DNA from: Sipunculus nudus
Taxonomy: Eukaryota > Annelida > Sipuncula > Golfingiida > Sipunculidae
Assembly (NCBI GenBank): GCA_026874595.1
Contig: CM049320.1
Coordinates: 3,411,464 to 3,475,463, forward strand
Direction of reading: 5' to 3'
Length of the DNA: 64,000 nucleotides
Shown in pieces: positions 21,805 to 33,327 of the stretch. The position numbers were made by a program, and so were the translations under genes. How positions within the stretch are numbered: the stretch's first letter is position 1; the number at the start of each line of letters is the position of its first letter. Below the pieces are notes generated by a model. It saw only the letters and a program-made list of their open reading frames with translations. It was not told the origin of the DNA and searched no databases.

Positions 21805-22116
21805 GGCCTAATTCCACTCACACCACTGCTAAAACAGCTCCACTGGCTTCCAGTCAAGTACCGTGCCAAATACAAAATTGCTGTTTTTGTTTAACAGCAT
21901 TTTGATGGCCAACTTCCATCATATTTGTCTGAAAGTTTAATAACCTTTCGGACTTTGCGTACTCTGCCCTTGGCTGGCAAAAAATATTCTCAAAGTTCTA
22001 AAGTGTAATAAAAAAGTCGGTGAACATTCCTTCTGTTTCATTGCCCCAAAGGTCTCGAATTCGCTTCCTATTACACTTAAAAAATCTTTGACCCTTGCAT
22101 AATTTAAAACTAACTT
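21805..22116 (+). pseudogene. C-terminal remnant of a non-LTR (L2/CR1-like) reverse transcriptase
   Basis: The plus-strand translation reads LKQLHWLPVKYRAKYKIAVF, then QHFDGQLPSYLSE..., and later an ...PKGLEFA... segment. This is the thumb/C-terminal end common to L2/CR1/Rex-type LINEs (LHWLPV...R..FKI.....G..P.YL). Stops and a frame change near 21995-22010 show that it is dead, and upstream RT domains are absent (5' truncation). A family C element interrupts it at 22117. The LINE 3' tail continues at 22917-23090. Confidence 0.7.
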
Positions 22117-22916
22117 AACTAGAATATCAGCAAAAGCTGACAAAAGCCCTCAGCCAAAAGAGCAGTATTTATGGGTGGTAACAGTAACAAGTATTCATGC
22201 AATATTTGTTCTCACATGGATATATCTCTGTACATGTCTCTTGTTCAAGTTGTGAATTGGAACTAGAGAGGTATGTACTATAGTAACTTTGTAAGTCATG
22301 CAGCACTTATGAGATCATCAAGGCCAATGACCATTCCACATTCAAAAACAATCCATCCAGTGGTTCCTGAGAAATAAGCTCCAAATGTTTTGTTATTATA
22401 AGCTCTGTGACCTTGAGATATAGGTCAAGGTCATCCATCTTCAAACTTGACCAAGAATATGATGATATGTATCAGCACCGAAGAAATGAAATTCCTGTAA
22501 TGAATACCTTTGGAGATATCCTGCTCACAAGGCCAAAATTGAAAAATCTGATAAGAATTCTTTTAAAATCAGAAAATAGAGGTGGCTCCCCCAAACTTGT
22601 GTACCAGTTACAGACCATCAGTGCCAATAATCATAGCATGTTTTATAACAATCCACCGAGTGGTTCCTGAGAAATATGCTTCTAAGTTTTTTTCTATAAT
22701 TCCCCCGAAAACGTAAAAAAAAATCAAGGTCACCCATCTTCAAACTTGACTGAGATTTTGTTAATATACATCAGCACCGAAGAAATTAAAATTTCTACGG
22801 TAAATCTTTTTTGAGATTTCCCTCTCGCAAAGTAAATATGTTAAAACACCAGACGGACAGACGGACCGCTTGGGTGACGACAATAGCCCTTCAGCCTCTA
22901 AGGCTGATGGCTCAAA
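22117..22916 (+). mobile_element. Helitron-like non-autonomous element, family C copy 2
   Basis: It begins AACTAGAATATCAGCAAAAG and ends with ACGGACAGACGG, TTGGGTGACGACAATAGCCC and the hairpin arms AGCCCTTCAGCC/GGCTGATGGCT. Subterminal AGCTGA at the 5' end pairs with the TCAGC of the 3' hairpin. It is inserted into LINE sequence. Noncoding. Confidence 0.75.
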
Positions 22917-23090
22917 TGTATCCTATCAGCAAGCTTTTGGTAATTTATATGCATATTTTCTTTTTCTTGGGTCAGGCATAGTGAGATTGCCATGACACTG
23001 TATGTGGGTATGTGTGTGTACATGAATTGTGCTGCAAGTCTGACCATCGGAGAATTGGCGCTATATAAATACTATTATTATTATTAAATA
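22917..23090 (+). mobile_element. 3' tail of the L2-like LINE (or a related SINE)
   Basis: Ends with GGCGCTATATAAATAC followed by (TAT)n/(ATT)n. The GCGCTATATAAAT stem followed by an ATT microsatellite is typical of L2/UnaL2-type LINEs and the SINEs that copy their tails. Given the RT remnant just upstream of the C insertion, it is most simply the same LINE. Confidence 0.65.
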
Positions 23091-25363
23091 TCGCTCAGGT
23101 GTACCGGTGCAGAGCTGTGTATTTTCAAGTTGATTTTATGTTGAGCCTATCACAAAGATGGATCAAACTGCTGCAGTTTTACAAATGACAGTGACCAGCA
23201 GAATATGATTAAATGTAAATTTTTATGAGCACAGGCTGAGTACAAGTCTGTAAATTATATCAGAGCCTTGACTTTGAGACCCGTGATATGCTAACACATT
23301 GAACGCATTTAATATCTCTACAGTGCATAAGCAGACTATGTCAATGAGCTGGAAATTGTCCTGAAAAGTCACGGTTTTCCTAAGAAAAATGTAATGACCA
23401 GTAACCCATTGTCTAAGCCAAAGGTTTCAGCAAAATCCACATATTCAAGTCTAGTAGAACAAATGCACACAGAGTGTTCAGAGCACCAAGAGGTCAGGGT
23501 TGGTATTCTTATAGTGATCCCTCTCATACATGTTTTAGGGCTTAACTTTACCTGTGACAATAAATGTTTATAGGTTTTCTTATAGTAAATCAGGTTATTT
23601 TCTGGCTTCTGTGGTCACAGGTGGCTAGAGAAAGGGACTCAAAGTTTCAATCTCTGCCAGTCAGCCCCCACTGGGGGTGTGCACTGTTCAGGCTCAATGG
23701 AATGGCTGTGCCCAACAGCACTGTATCACTGACAAAACAGTTCATCTTTTGGGGTTCCTTTAGGGATTACAGCAGGATACAAAATAACATGATTGGAAGC
23801 GATTGCTACCACGTTGTCAGGTAGTACCAAACCAAAATAGAACTCTGCAGGTAAACTTGCCTAGATTAAGAATGATATAAAACAGCATAAAAATTGGGAA
23901 GTAGTTACTTCCACCAAGAAAAAAAGATATATGGTATTCTGGGATTATTGTTTGTTCCTATACCTATACCATTATGAAAAATATCTGACATTAGCCAAGC
24001 AGAAGCCGTTTGAGCAAAAGTTGTAAGGATGAAACAATTGTAAAATATCTGGTTGTCTAGACTTATAATTGACCCTTGTTTTCCCAGCTTAAGATCTTCC
24101 TTGGCAGTAATTGAAGTCCTACCTACCAGCCTAGCTCTAACTGATAGGGGACGTTTAGGTGCCTAAAGTGCCCCAGCCACTCATCAGTAGGGTCTTTAAG
24201 AACATAATGAAGGGAGTGATGTGACATGGTCACACAACTTTCAATTATACAGCCAGCAGAAATCTTCAATAAATTAAACTAATATATTCCCCCTTCCTGC
24301 ACTGGAACATATTCATGGTTCTCTGATCAGGTTTGTGCAGGATAGGTTTCCCACGGGCACGTTGACATGGGCCAAGTTCACTTGCATAATTTCTGATAGA
24401 TCACCCTGTGATAGAGGCTGTAACATATGTGAAATTAATCATGATTTATGGGAAACTGGAAAAAGGTCCTACTCATTGGGCTTTACACCAATGCACTTAA
24501 TTTGGCATAATTCCTGGCACTTCAAGACCCAAAATGTTACTTTCTGAAGCATGGCGTAATAGAAGTTACCTGAAAATTGGCGAGTGCCACCACACTTTTC
24601 TTTATAATATATATACATGTGGTTAAAGGGACCTAATTACCTCTCTGACCTTTATAAACAAAAGGTAATCCCTTGGAGCTATTATAAAAATAGGCTTGAA
24701 AAACAAGGATATCACTTAACACAGGCTGCTTGTTTTGTTTTTATCAAGATGTTTATATGTGGGACCCACAAAAATAATCACAACAAATTCAACATGAGCA
24801 TTTGGTGGCAAACAAGATAATCCAGAGATTTGAAAATAGTGTTTTGCAACAAATGACCTTTCTACCTCGGCATATATAATCAACCACCTAAGGTTACATG
24901 ATTTTCCCATTTGTAAGCAAAGCTGTGTTTACAAACACTTTCTTGATAAAAATTTCATACACACTCACAAAGACTTTATAAGAACTTTTAATAACCAGAA
25001 TAATATCCTAAGATTATTAATAATTTCACAGAGGAAGCCAGATATCACAAATTCTTTTTCAAAAGGTAGGTGAATGGGCATCTTTAAGTTCAAGAATCAA
25101 GCTCTGACAAGCAGCTGTCCAACATTCCATGGAAAATTTTAACCATTCAAGTATAGGTCATCTATGTTTGGTCTGTAATATTCTATTCCTTGTGTCATTC
25201 TGAAGGGACACAAGGTCAAGGGGTGGTTAAGATAAATAACAAACACATCACTGGGTCCATTAAATTTAAGTATGGTCAAGCAAGAGAAAAGTCCAGTTAA
25301 TAACAGAAATGGCTTTGTGAGGATAAAAAGAAACAGCTTGACTAGGATTGAGACTAGTGGCCC
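23091..25363. other. No recognised gene or repeat (2.3 kb)
   Basis: Mixed AT-rich sequence. A minus-strand open stretch at 23369-23560 lacks convincing splice borders. Nothing else is supported. Confidence 0.4.
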
Positions 25364-25793
25364 ATGGGCCATGATGCTCAGCTGAATTCAGGGAAAACTG
25401 AAACAATGGGCAGCATGACTCCTAAAGTGCAGGTCTCAAATATAGAAATAAAATGCGTAAAAATTAAAAAAAAATCTAGGTGGCACCACCAGTCTGCAGG
25501 AACTGATGAAACACTCCATGGCCATCAGTGCATTAGTTATTCTGATACTGGAGTTTTTGTATCAAATTTTCAATTATTCTGGAAGGTACTTCTGAGCCCC
25601 AGAGCTCAGGATATGAGTAACAGAGACCTAAATTCAGGTTTCCAGTGAGATTTTTCATGGACCTCTCTGGGTGTACAGTAAGAAGTTTCTAGGTCTAATG
25701 GTTATGATTTGTGAATTGTTAATGTCTGGATGGACGACAGACAAAGAGTGATTGCTATAGCTCAGATGACTTTCAATCAGCTGAGCTAAAAAA
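25364..25793 (+). mobile_element. Short family A Helitron-like element
   Basis: It has the 5' end CTAGTGGCCCATGGGCCATG with GCTCAGCTGA, one tandem module with GGTGGCACCACCAGTCTGCA, a short TGGACGAC remnant, and the 3' hairpin CTATAGCTCAGATGAC... CAGCTGAGC. At 430 bp it appears to be a minimal form with a single internal unit. Confidence 0.75.
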
Positions 25794-26871
25794 ATGATCA
25801 GATAGAAGGCTACAGGTAGATAGAAGCCATCAAAACCAATGATGAACAGGTTTTGACAAATATTGTCATATTTTGGTGGCGTGTGTGTCATGTTACCTTA
25901 TTCACTAAAACAATTGCCATAAATTAACTGTTGTAAGTTGTACTGACAATTAATACCTGGTTTTTGCTCTTACCATTGTGTGTGCCACCATACCTACGCT
26001 GTTTCAGGATCAAACTTTGAAAAGATTTATTTCTCCCAAGAAGTGATCATTTGTTTGGACCTCTGCTTATACTAACACTATTACCAACATCTTTAAATAA
26101 GCAACTAAATTCATCTTAAAGGGCTATTCAGGAATACCAGGATTTCAGGTAATACAAATTCCTATTTTTTTGCACATCTCACTTATGCATTTTGAGCAAG
26201 CAGGATAATTTTTATACATATTTCTAGTTTGGCATACATCATGGTTGCTAAAAGAACAGTGATTGACAGTGGTTAACATAACAGAACAAAGACCTGAATT
26301 TTACATCCACAATTACATAATGTGAATACATAACTTTACCTATCAAACCATTAGAGCCAATGATCCATGTACATATGTTGAGACAACATATAACACAAGA
26401 GCCACTTTCTGTAATGATACAATCAAATTCCTCAACTTCCACATTATGTTTGTCATTTTTGCCTCTACCAGGAGGGTATGTTATCATCACGGTTTGCAGT
26501 CTGTTTGTTCACAACGTAACTCATGCAATCATGAACAGAATCTCATAAAATGGTAAGCATTTCATGAAAGGCCAGGGGGAAGCAATTATAGATTCTGTTG
26601 TGGATAATGAACATATATGTGCAGTCACTTATGCAAGAATAAAACTAGGATTATGGGGGGAAAAAGTGAATGCAAAACAGTTTTGGAACATCCCACAACA
26701 AGGACTTCCTACATGGCACAGGCTTGCATACCTTAGAAGGCAGTTTTCTAGGTCTCAAATTACTCCAATTTTATCTAACTGGGAAAAAAGCAACACCCTT
26801 TAAAGTTGACTGGGAACCCTAACAGGTGCAGCTTGATGAGAGCTGAATAAGCCCTGTTTTCATAAACATAC
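25794..26871. other. No recognised gene; dispersed repeat near 26550-26800
   Basis: AT-rich DNA. The 26560-26800 stretch resembles 21525-21660. It lies 3' of the candidate minus-strand exons, but I could not identify further exons. Confidence 0.35.
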
Positions 26872-27024
26872 CTTTACAAAGTACAATCTAGGTAAGATGT
26901 GTGAATTAAGGGCCATCACTGTAAACAGACTGGCCTGTTCCATTTGCTGCTTGTGTGTCCATTCTAAACCTGTTCCTGCATGCTCCTCTTCAATCCGCTC
27001 TTGCTGCTGCCTATACTGTGACTT
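26872..27024 (-). CDS. Candidate exon 3 of an unrecognised minus-strand gene
   Basis: 153 bp (51 codons), open in phase 0. It starts after GACTATCCAG and ends at AAAG|GTATGTTT. The product, beginning KSQYRQQQERIEEEH and ending HILPRLYFVK, is charged and glutamine-rich. A stronger acceptor (TTTATCCTTTCAG) lies 45 bp upstream, but in phase 0 it meets a stop after eight codons, so it could instead mark a terminal exon. The two upstream candidate exons share phase 0. I do not recognise the family. Confidence 0.45.
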
Positions 27025-27452
27025 CTGGATAGTCTTCATCATAAGACTCCATTACCAAGGTAGAGCTGAAAGGATAAATGAGAGAAACAAAGTTAGCTTA
27101 ACAGCTTGACAAATTTCAAATAATTTTAAATATTGTCCAGATTAATTTAGTGTTTACGTTTAGCCTGGTGATATTTTAGACATGTAGCTGTTCAGGCATG
27201 TAGCAGAAGTGATGTTTTAAATATTTAAGCAGCACCTATTATCATCCCCATTTATTTGGTCTGATGGAACATGCTTAAATGTATTATTAGGTATCAAGTA
27301 GGAATAAACAGCCTATCACACATTTTAAAGGAACTATCCCAAAGGGTCAAAAGTACACAAACATTTGCAATAATATGTGTATAATTTCACACTATTAGCT
27401 AAATTTTGCACAGTACTCCCACCTGGTGGTGTGTGCACTTTGATAATGTTTT

Positions 27453-27784
27453 GTGCAACTTATTACTACTTGTGCAAGTTTAATTTTACTAGTGTGCAGA
27501 TGTTGGAAAATTGTTTAAGAATGAAATATTTGCAGATACCACTATTTAAAGGAGAAAACACTGTATTTAAAGTATATTTAACATACCTGGTTAGTGAATA
27601 GGTTTCTTTACCAAATGTGCAACTTATTGCTACTGGTGCAAGTTTAATTTTACTAGTGTGCAGATGTTGGAGAATTATTTAAGAATGAAATATTTGCAGA
27701 TACCCCTATTTAAAGGAGAAAACACTGTATTTAAAGTATGTTTAACATACCTGGTTAGTGAATAAGTTTCTTTACCAAATGTGT
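27453..27784. repeat. 166-bp direct duplication
   Basis: GCAACTTATTACTACTTGTG at 27453 and GCAACTTATTGCTACTGGTG at 27619 start two copies with few differences. It lies in the presumed intron between candidate exons 2 and 3. The corresponding place in the duplicate gene copy (31531-31815) holds a 36-bp minisatellite. Confidence 0.85.
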
Positions 27785-27817
27785 CCCATCATTTGTCATG
27801 CAAGTGTGACAACCTAC

Positions 27818-27913
27818 CTTTGAAACAATTAGTTCAATCCAGTAAGAGCAGTCCAGGCTGTGGCTGGCTGTTCTAGGCATAGCTCTTAGATTAGCATATT
27901 CCTGGAACAGTTC
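27818..27913 (-). CDS. Candidate exon 2 of an unrecognised minus-strand gene
   Basis: 96 bp (32 codons), phase 0 at both ends, flanked by TTTTACTACAG and the donor AAAG|GTAGGTTG. The peptide begins ELFQEYANLRAMPRTA and ends SYWIELIVSK. A diverged copy with the same borders is at 31917-32021. The YWIE-like ending loosely recalls glycosyltransferase C-termini, but I would not assign it. Confidence 0.55.
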
Positions 27914-28312
27914 CTGTAGTAAAAAAAATTCACAGATTATTATATAAGTTGGGACAGAAGCAGAACATAGAACAGTATATAGGACATGATTCAAAATTTA
28001 AGTATGGATTACCTAGCAGAAACAAACACGTTTCCTTTGAAGAATATTAGTAAGCTCCCACACATATATATATAAAATGATAGATATTGCGATAATAAAA
28101 TTGTGATGTTCTACTTGATAGCTACTTGATACACAGCTGTTTAAGAAACTTTAATTTCTACACCTAATGCAAAATATTATTCCAGAGTAAAGTATATCAA
28201 CTACTACTGTCCCCGTTTGTTGCATTTGATGCATGATTGTGTATCTTAAACCCTGTCATATATACATAGGCAGAATTGCAGTGATTTCTGAAGTGGTTGA
28301 ATCTACACTTAC

Positions 28313-28489
28313 AGGCACTGCTCTTTCCGGATGTACCTCATCTAGCAGTTTGCTGCCATGATGAATGAAGTGTTTGATGGGGAATATACAGCAATACTCA
28401 TGGTTGGTTTCTAAGTCCAAGATGTTCTTTTTTGTCTTCTGATACTCTGTTTTATTGGTTGATCTGTGGAATTCCTGACTCTGCACCAA
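28313..28489 (-). CDS. Candidate exon 1 (of those visible) of an unrecognised minus-strand gene
   Basis: 177 bp (59 codons), phase 0 at both ends, flanked by CTTGCTTACAG and the donor CCT|GTAAGTG. The product runs from LVQSQEFHRSTNKTEYQ to KLLDEVHPERAVP. A degenerate copy with stops is at about 47691-47965. Intact frame, strong splice sites and a matching phase in the next two exons argue for a real gene. I do not recognise the family. Confidence 0.55.
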
Positions 28490-28947
28490 CTGTAAGCAAG
28501 AAGCCCACATTTTTGGTTAAAATATACGAGATGCATTAACCAAAAAATATACCTAAAATGGTAATAAAAAATTAAAGAAGCATTTTCACTTTTAAAATGC
28601 CTTTATTGGACAGGATTTACATTAACAATACTGCACTTCAAGAGCATAAATACATGTTTTTTAAGGAAGGTCACTGTAATAATTTCATTATTTAAATATA
28701 CAACTGATATACAACTTTAAATGTATATTAAATATGTAACTGATAAATCTTACAGGGATCTGTATGAATGGCCCAGAGTAAAGTAAGTCTGGTTCAATGA
28801 CCATCAAACATCATATGTGGTCATCTATCATTTCTTTAAAGGAAGACACTACCTAATATATTTGACCTTGAAGATAGTCAAGGTCATCAGTTTTCAAAAT
28901 GGGCAGAGATTTGGTACTGGAAACAATTTGTTTCAAATTTCATTAAA
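28490..28947. other. Spacer, nothing recognised
   Basis: AT-rich; bases about 28820-28945 contain AAGGTCATCAGTTTTCAAA, a segment shared with repeats near 52290 and 52740. Confidence 0.35.
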
Positions 28948-31434
28948 ACAAGGGACCCATGGGTCACGGCGCTCAGCTGTTATATATGATAAAAAATATG
29001 ATTTGGGAAAGAGGCATATGCTGGTTTTGTGTGGCAATAAATATAAGCTTTATTATGAGTTGTAGGTGTTTAGCTTATGTATGATTTTGATAGTATATTT
29101 GGAGACAGGGAAGAGGATTGATTTCATTTATTTTATTAACAAATGGAGGGCTATTGTCACACAGATTTTGACTTGGCCATATAACTTATAAGCAGCACAT
29201 ATAATAAAAGAGTTCAACTATTTATTAAAATTCAATAACAAATATTGTGCCAATATAATTTTTATTAAAAATAATAAGAGAATCATATGATTTTTTAAAT
29301 AAAATATAACTGAAATAATTATTAAAATAATATTATAGAATATATGCATTCATGAATACATTTTGAAAGTATTTGCACTGGTATTCAAATACTTTCATTT
29401 TTACCCGAATTCCCATTCTTATGCAAGAAATTTTATAATGGAGTACATAATCATTATTCATATTCATATACATTTGCAAAGTATTTGCACCATGTCTGGT
29501 ATTTATTCAGTTTTAGCCAAACAATGATGTTGAGAATCCAGAATATAAACAAAGGACCCATGGGTCACGATAAAAGTTTGAAATTTTAGCAAATGCAAAA
29601 TATGAAAAATATTTTATTGTAATGTTTTATATTTATATAAGCATATGAGAAGCTAAGAGGAAAGGGCCCTCCTACTTGGTTATAGTAAAGTTCTCAATAT
29701 ATGATTGCAAACTAATACTGACAAGAATGTCATGAAAAAAAAACCAGTAAAAGTTTTGAGATACTGTGATGCATATGAAAAATTTACAGACAGGCAAGTG
29801 GACAGAATGGACTAATACCTTCATTTCACTTTCAAGGGAATAATGCATTTAAGTTAATATATAAGCCTATTTTTTTTAGCATATCCACTTTTTTCATTAA
29901 TAGTTTTTATCCGATTCATTTTTTTTATTTACAAGTGTTATAAATTTGTAAAATAAAAGTGAAAATATAAGTTAAAATATTAGAATTCTAAGTTGCAATC
30001 ATTATATATCCAGATTGTAGCTCACATTGGGTCATATTATGCATACACATATATTTTATTATTTTTAAATCAAATGTTTAAACTGAATGTAAAAGAAAAT
30101 AATGCCACACCATGGCATCTACAAAATTATTCCTTGAATCCCTTTTAAAAAGTTTTGCACATTGGAGTTTTCAGGACATGCTTAATTTTATTCACCAAAA
30201 TAAAATAAAAGATTCAGTAAATTTGATAAAATAAAAACATCTTTTCAAATAAAGTATACACACTGTTGGTTGAATGAGGGACAAACAATATCATTATGCT
30301 AATTACAATCTCAGCTATAATTAATAACTGGAATTAATAGTCCATTTCAAACCTGGTGAAGTTTTACTCTTCTGAAGTAAAGCATTACTTATCTGATGAA
30401 CATCCACACTTTCATAGCAATACATCACTTTGTGGACACAATTAAATGTGCACTTTAATCATTTTAACCCTGGTGGTACAATACAAAATCTAAAATGTAG
30501 CATGTCCAAGAATAAAATAAAATACAGAAAATTATAACATTCATCTAGTTTATGCACCAGCTTGGGAGGGGGGGGGGGGGGTTGAGTGCAGGGCAGAGGA
30601 AGAGCCTGCAAGTAGTGGCCAAGCTGGGTCAAGGCAAGCTGCCTGGGGTGGGTTACATAATGCAAGTGAAGGCTGTACTACTTGGTGGGCCAGATGTAAA
30701 CAACACTTGACATGGTGTATGAAAACTTGAATAAAAGCTACTCTTTTCAAACAATTTCTTTGAAATTTCATATTTTAAAAGATTAAATCCTTATGTATAT
30801 ATACTGTGACAATTAAATCAACAGTGCTTACAAGGAAAAAAACGTGCCACTGCCAAAGTTGGACAAAATTGAAGGTATTGATTTTTTATTTATGCTAATA
30901 ACTTGAAAAATTTGCAAAATTCAGATCTGATTTTGGGCAAACAATTGAATCTTGATTGAATAAAGTTATATTCCTAAAAAAAAGTCTTCAGCTTCAGCAA
31001 TTCTCATGTTAAGTGAGCAAATATATTTCCTGATTTTTAATAAATTGCATTATATTTGGGCCTATAATTTCAAAATAATACCCAGTACTGACCTAATTTT
31101 TGGTATGTGCACAGAAAATGTATGGAAGAATATGAATACTAAATATGATCAAAAACAGATCAGTGGTTTTGATATTAGGCAGACTTGAAGTGTAACAATT
31201 GCTTTTTTGTGGAAAACGGAGGTTTTTCCTTAATATCTCGAAGGAACGAAGTTCTAATGACCCAATTTTCGGTATGGTTGGAGATTTTGGGGACTTCTAA
31301 TGGTTTGCAGTATTTTGGATTCGTAGGTCCAACGGTTTTAAAACGTGCCCTGTTAACGGACAGACGGCCGGACGGCCGACGGACAAAGGACCACGACTAT
31401 AGCTCAGATGACTTATAGTCAGCGGAGCTAAAAA
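28948..31434 (+). mobile_element. Helitron-like non-autonomous element, family D copy 2
   Basis: It begins ACAAGGGACCCATGGGTCAC with GGCGCTCAGCTG and ends with the CGGACAGACGG microsatellite and the hairpin CTATAGCTCAGATGAC... AGCGGAGCTAAAA. A second 5'-end-like ACAAAGGACCCATGGGTCAC lies inside at 29551. Most of the interior aligns with copy 1. A G-tract lies near 30568-30581. It sits between the candidate gene copy and its diverged duplicate. No coding. Confidence 0.75.
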
Positions 31435-31530
31435 TGCAACCCTTCAAAAGTGTCCTTGTTGACAAGATTAAATACAGACAATGTGGACAAAGACGATTAC
31501 TTTGAAGGGTGGAGAGGGAGACAAATATAT

Positions 31531-31815
31531 GCTGGCAGATACAACCATAATATCAGGAGAAAACACACTGGCAGATACAACCATAATATCAGGAGAAAAC
31601 ACACTAACGGATACAACCATAATATCAGGAGAAAACACACTGGCAGATACAACCATAATATCAGGAGAAAACACACTGGCAGATACAACCTTAATATCAG
31701 GAGAAAACACACTGGCATATACAACCATAATATCAGGAGAAAACACACTGGCAGATACAACCATAATATCAGGAGAAAACACACTGGCAGATACAACCAT
31801 AATATCAGGAGAAAT
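31531..31815. repeat. 36-bp minisatellite, about 8 copies
   Basis: The unit GGCAGATACAACCATAATAT followed by CAGGAGAAAACACACT repeats every 36 bp with one or two changes per copy. 36 being a multiple of three, long frames appear on both strands (for example ADTTIISGENTL) and I read them as by-products. The GGAGAAAACACT core also occurs in the 166-bp duplication at 27453-27784. Confidence 0.92.
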
Positions 31816-31916
31816 CACTATACTTCATGTATATTTAACATATCTGGTATGTGAAAAGGTTAATTTTTTTGTACCAAATGTGTCTCCCCATTTGTCATGC
31901 AGCTCTGACAACTAAC

Positions 31917-32021
31917 CTTTGAAATAATTAAGCTCAGTCCAGCAAGGGCATTCAAGGCTGTACTGTGGCTGGTTGTCTGTCCAAGGCATCACTCCAAGAT
32001 TAGCATATTCCCAGAAGGTTC
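31917..32021 (-). pseudogene. Diverged copy of candidate exon 2
   Basis: 105 bp bounded by TTTTACCTCAG and AAAG|GTTAGTTG, at the same relative borders as 27818-27913. The core translates as EYANLGVMPWTDN, but small indels at both ends put it out of phase and phase 0 meets a stop. Flanking intron sequence (to 32342) also matches 27914-28260, so this is a segmental duplicate of the gene, not a retrocopy. Confidence 0.6.
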
Positions 32022-32559
32022 CTGAGGTAAAACATGACACATTATTACATTAGTTGGGACAGATGCATCAGAACAGTAAAGTACATGATTTACAGTTTAT
32101 GAATGTTTTACACCCCAAACAAACACACGTTTCCTTTGGAGATGATTAGTTAAGCTCCCACACACACACATACACATATAATTATAGATATACTGCGATC
32201 ATAAATTTGTTAAGTCCTACTTGCTGTTTATGAGCCATTATTCAACACCTAATGCAAAATATTATTCCAGAATAAAGTAAATCAACTACTACTGTCCTGG
32301 TTTGTTTAATTTGATGCACGAGTGTGCATTTTAAACCCTGTAATATTCTCACCAGAAAACGGCGACTTATTATGACAGATTTTATTTAAATAGGACGAAG
32401 GACCAGACGATTGTTTAGCTAGTATATTGTATATTAGATTGAGTATCGTGTTTAGATATTAGTGTGGGAAAGCTAGTGACAGCATGTGGTTCGTTTAATG
32501 TCAATTTCAAAGCAGCTACTTAAAGTAGTCAATTGGGACACTTGCATCAATTTGATGTT

Positions 32560-33060
32560 ACTTTCAAAGGGTAGTCGACCAGATGGCCGAAACCCAGAAT
32601 GCCGAAACCCAGAATACCGAACCCAAAATGCCGAAGTCCATCTTGCCGAAAAAGAAAATAAATAATAGCAAATAATGTGATTATTGCACAGTAAAGTGAT
32701 AAGTCTGTTGTCTGTTAAAGTATTTTAACAAAATTTGATACCATCCTCTAATATTTTCAAATAATTAACGGTAATTTATTTGGCATGTCGGCAGCGGAAC
32801 TACTATAATATCGGCATGACAACCTGGTCCCGCTAAGTGTCCCTGGCTATATTAGACCCTCGCTTTGCAGGTATAGTCAGACTGTTTTTCATGAAGAAAG
32901 TTATATCTTGGGTCACATTTATGCTTCTTTGTGAACTATTTTTTTAATTTACACATCTTTCAACTGCATATTAGCCAAGATGGCGGCGGTCGCGTGGGGA
33001 ACTCGCGGCAGCTTGGCGACACACGGAAATCGGCAAGGAAACCCGCCGGACAACACTGTA
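32560..33060 (+). repeat. Left inverted arm with CCGAAACCCAGAATG repeats
   Basis: It contains three to four ~14-bp repeats of GCCGAAACCCAGAAT (32588-32645), a CAAGATGGCGGCGG segment (32978) and GC-rich flanks. It is the reverse complement of 46745-46367 joined to 40000-39840. Because this copy lacks the B element, it preserves the empty insertion site. A short frame starting at ATGGCGGCGG is shared by both arms but shows no sign of protein constraint. Confidence 0.8.
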
Positions 33061-33327
33061 CCCTTAATCCCTTGTGGAAATAGCAAGGAAACCCCCGGGG
33101 GGTTTTAGACCGCCCCCCTTGATTTGGAAGATTAAATATTAAACCTATCTTACAATACGCTATGATTATTCCGCTATGCATAATTATTCGTATAATTAAA
33201 AATAGCCAACAGTAAGACCGATACCGTCCGCATTGCTTTGAAAATATAACGAAAATATTTCAGTAAACTATGGAGAAACTCAGGTCTTTTCAATATTTTA
33301 ATGGAATTTTATTTCCATAAATCAAAG
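33061..33327. other. Spacer, nothing recognised
   Basis: AT-rich bases between the inverted arm and the A element. Confidence 0.3.

Noticed and set aside
31450-31915. 134- to 144-codon frames across the 36-bp minisatellite, on both strands
   Set aside because: Multiple-of-three repeat without stops; all frames are open equally.
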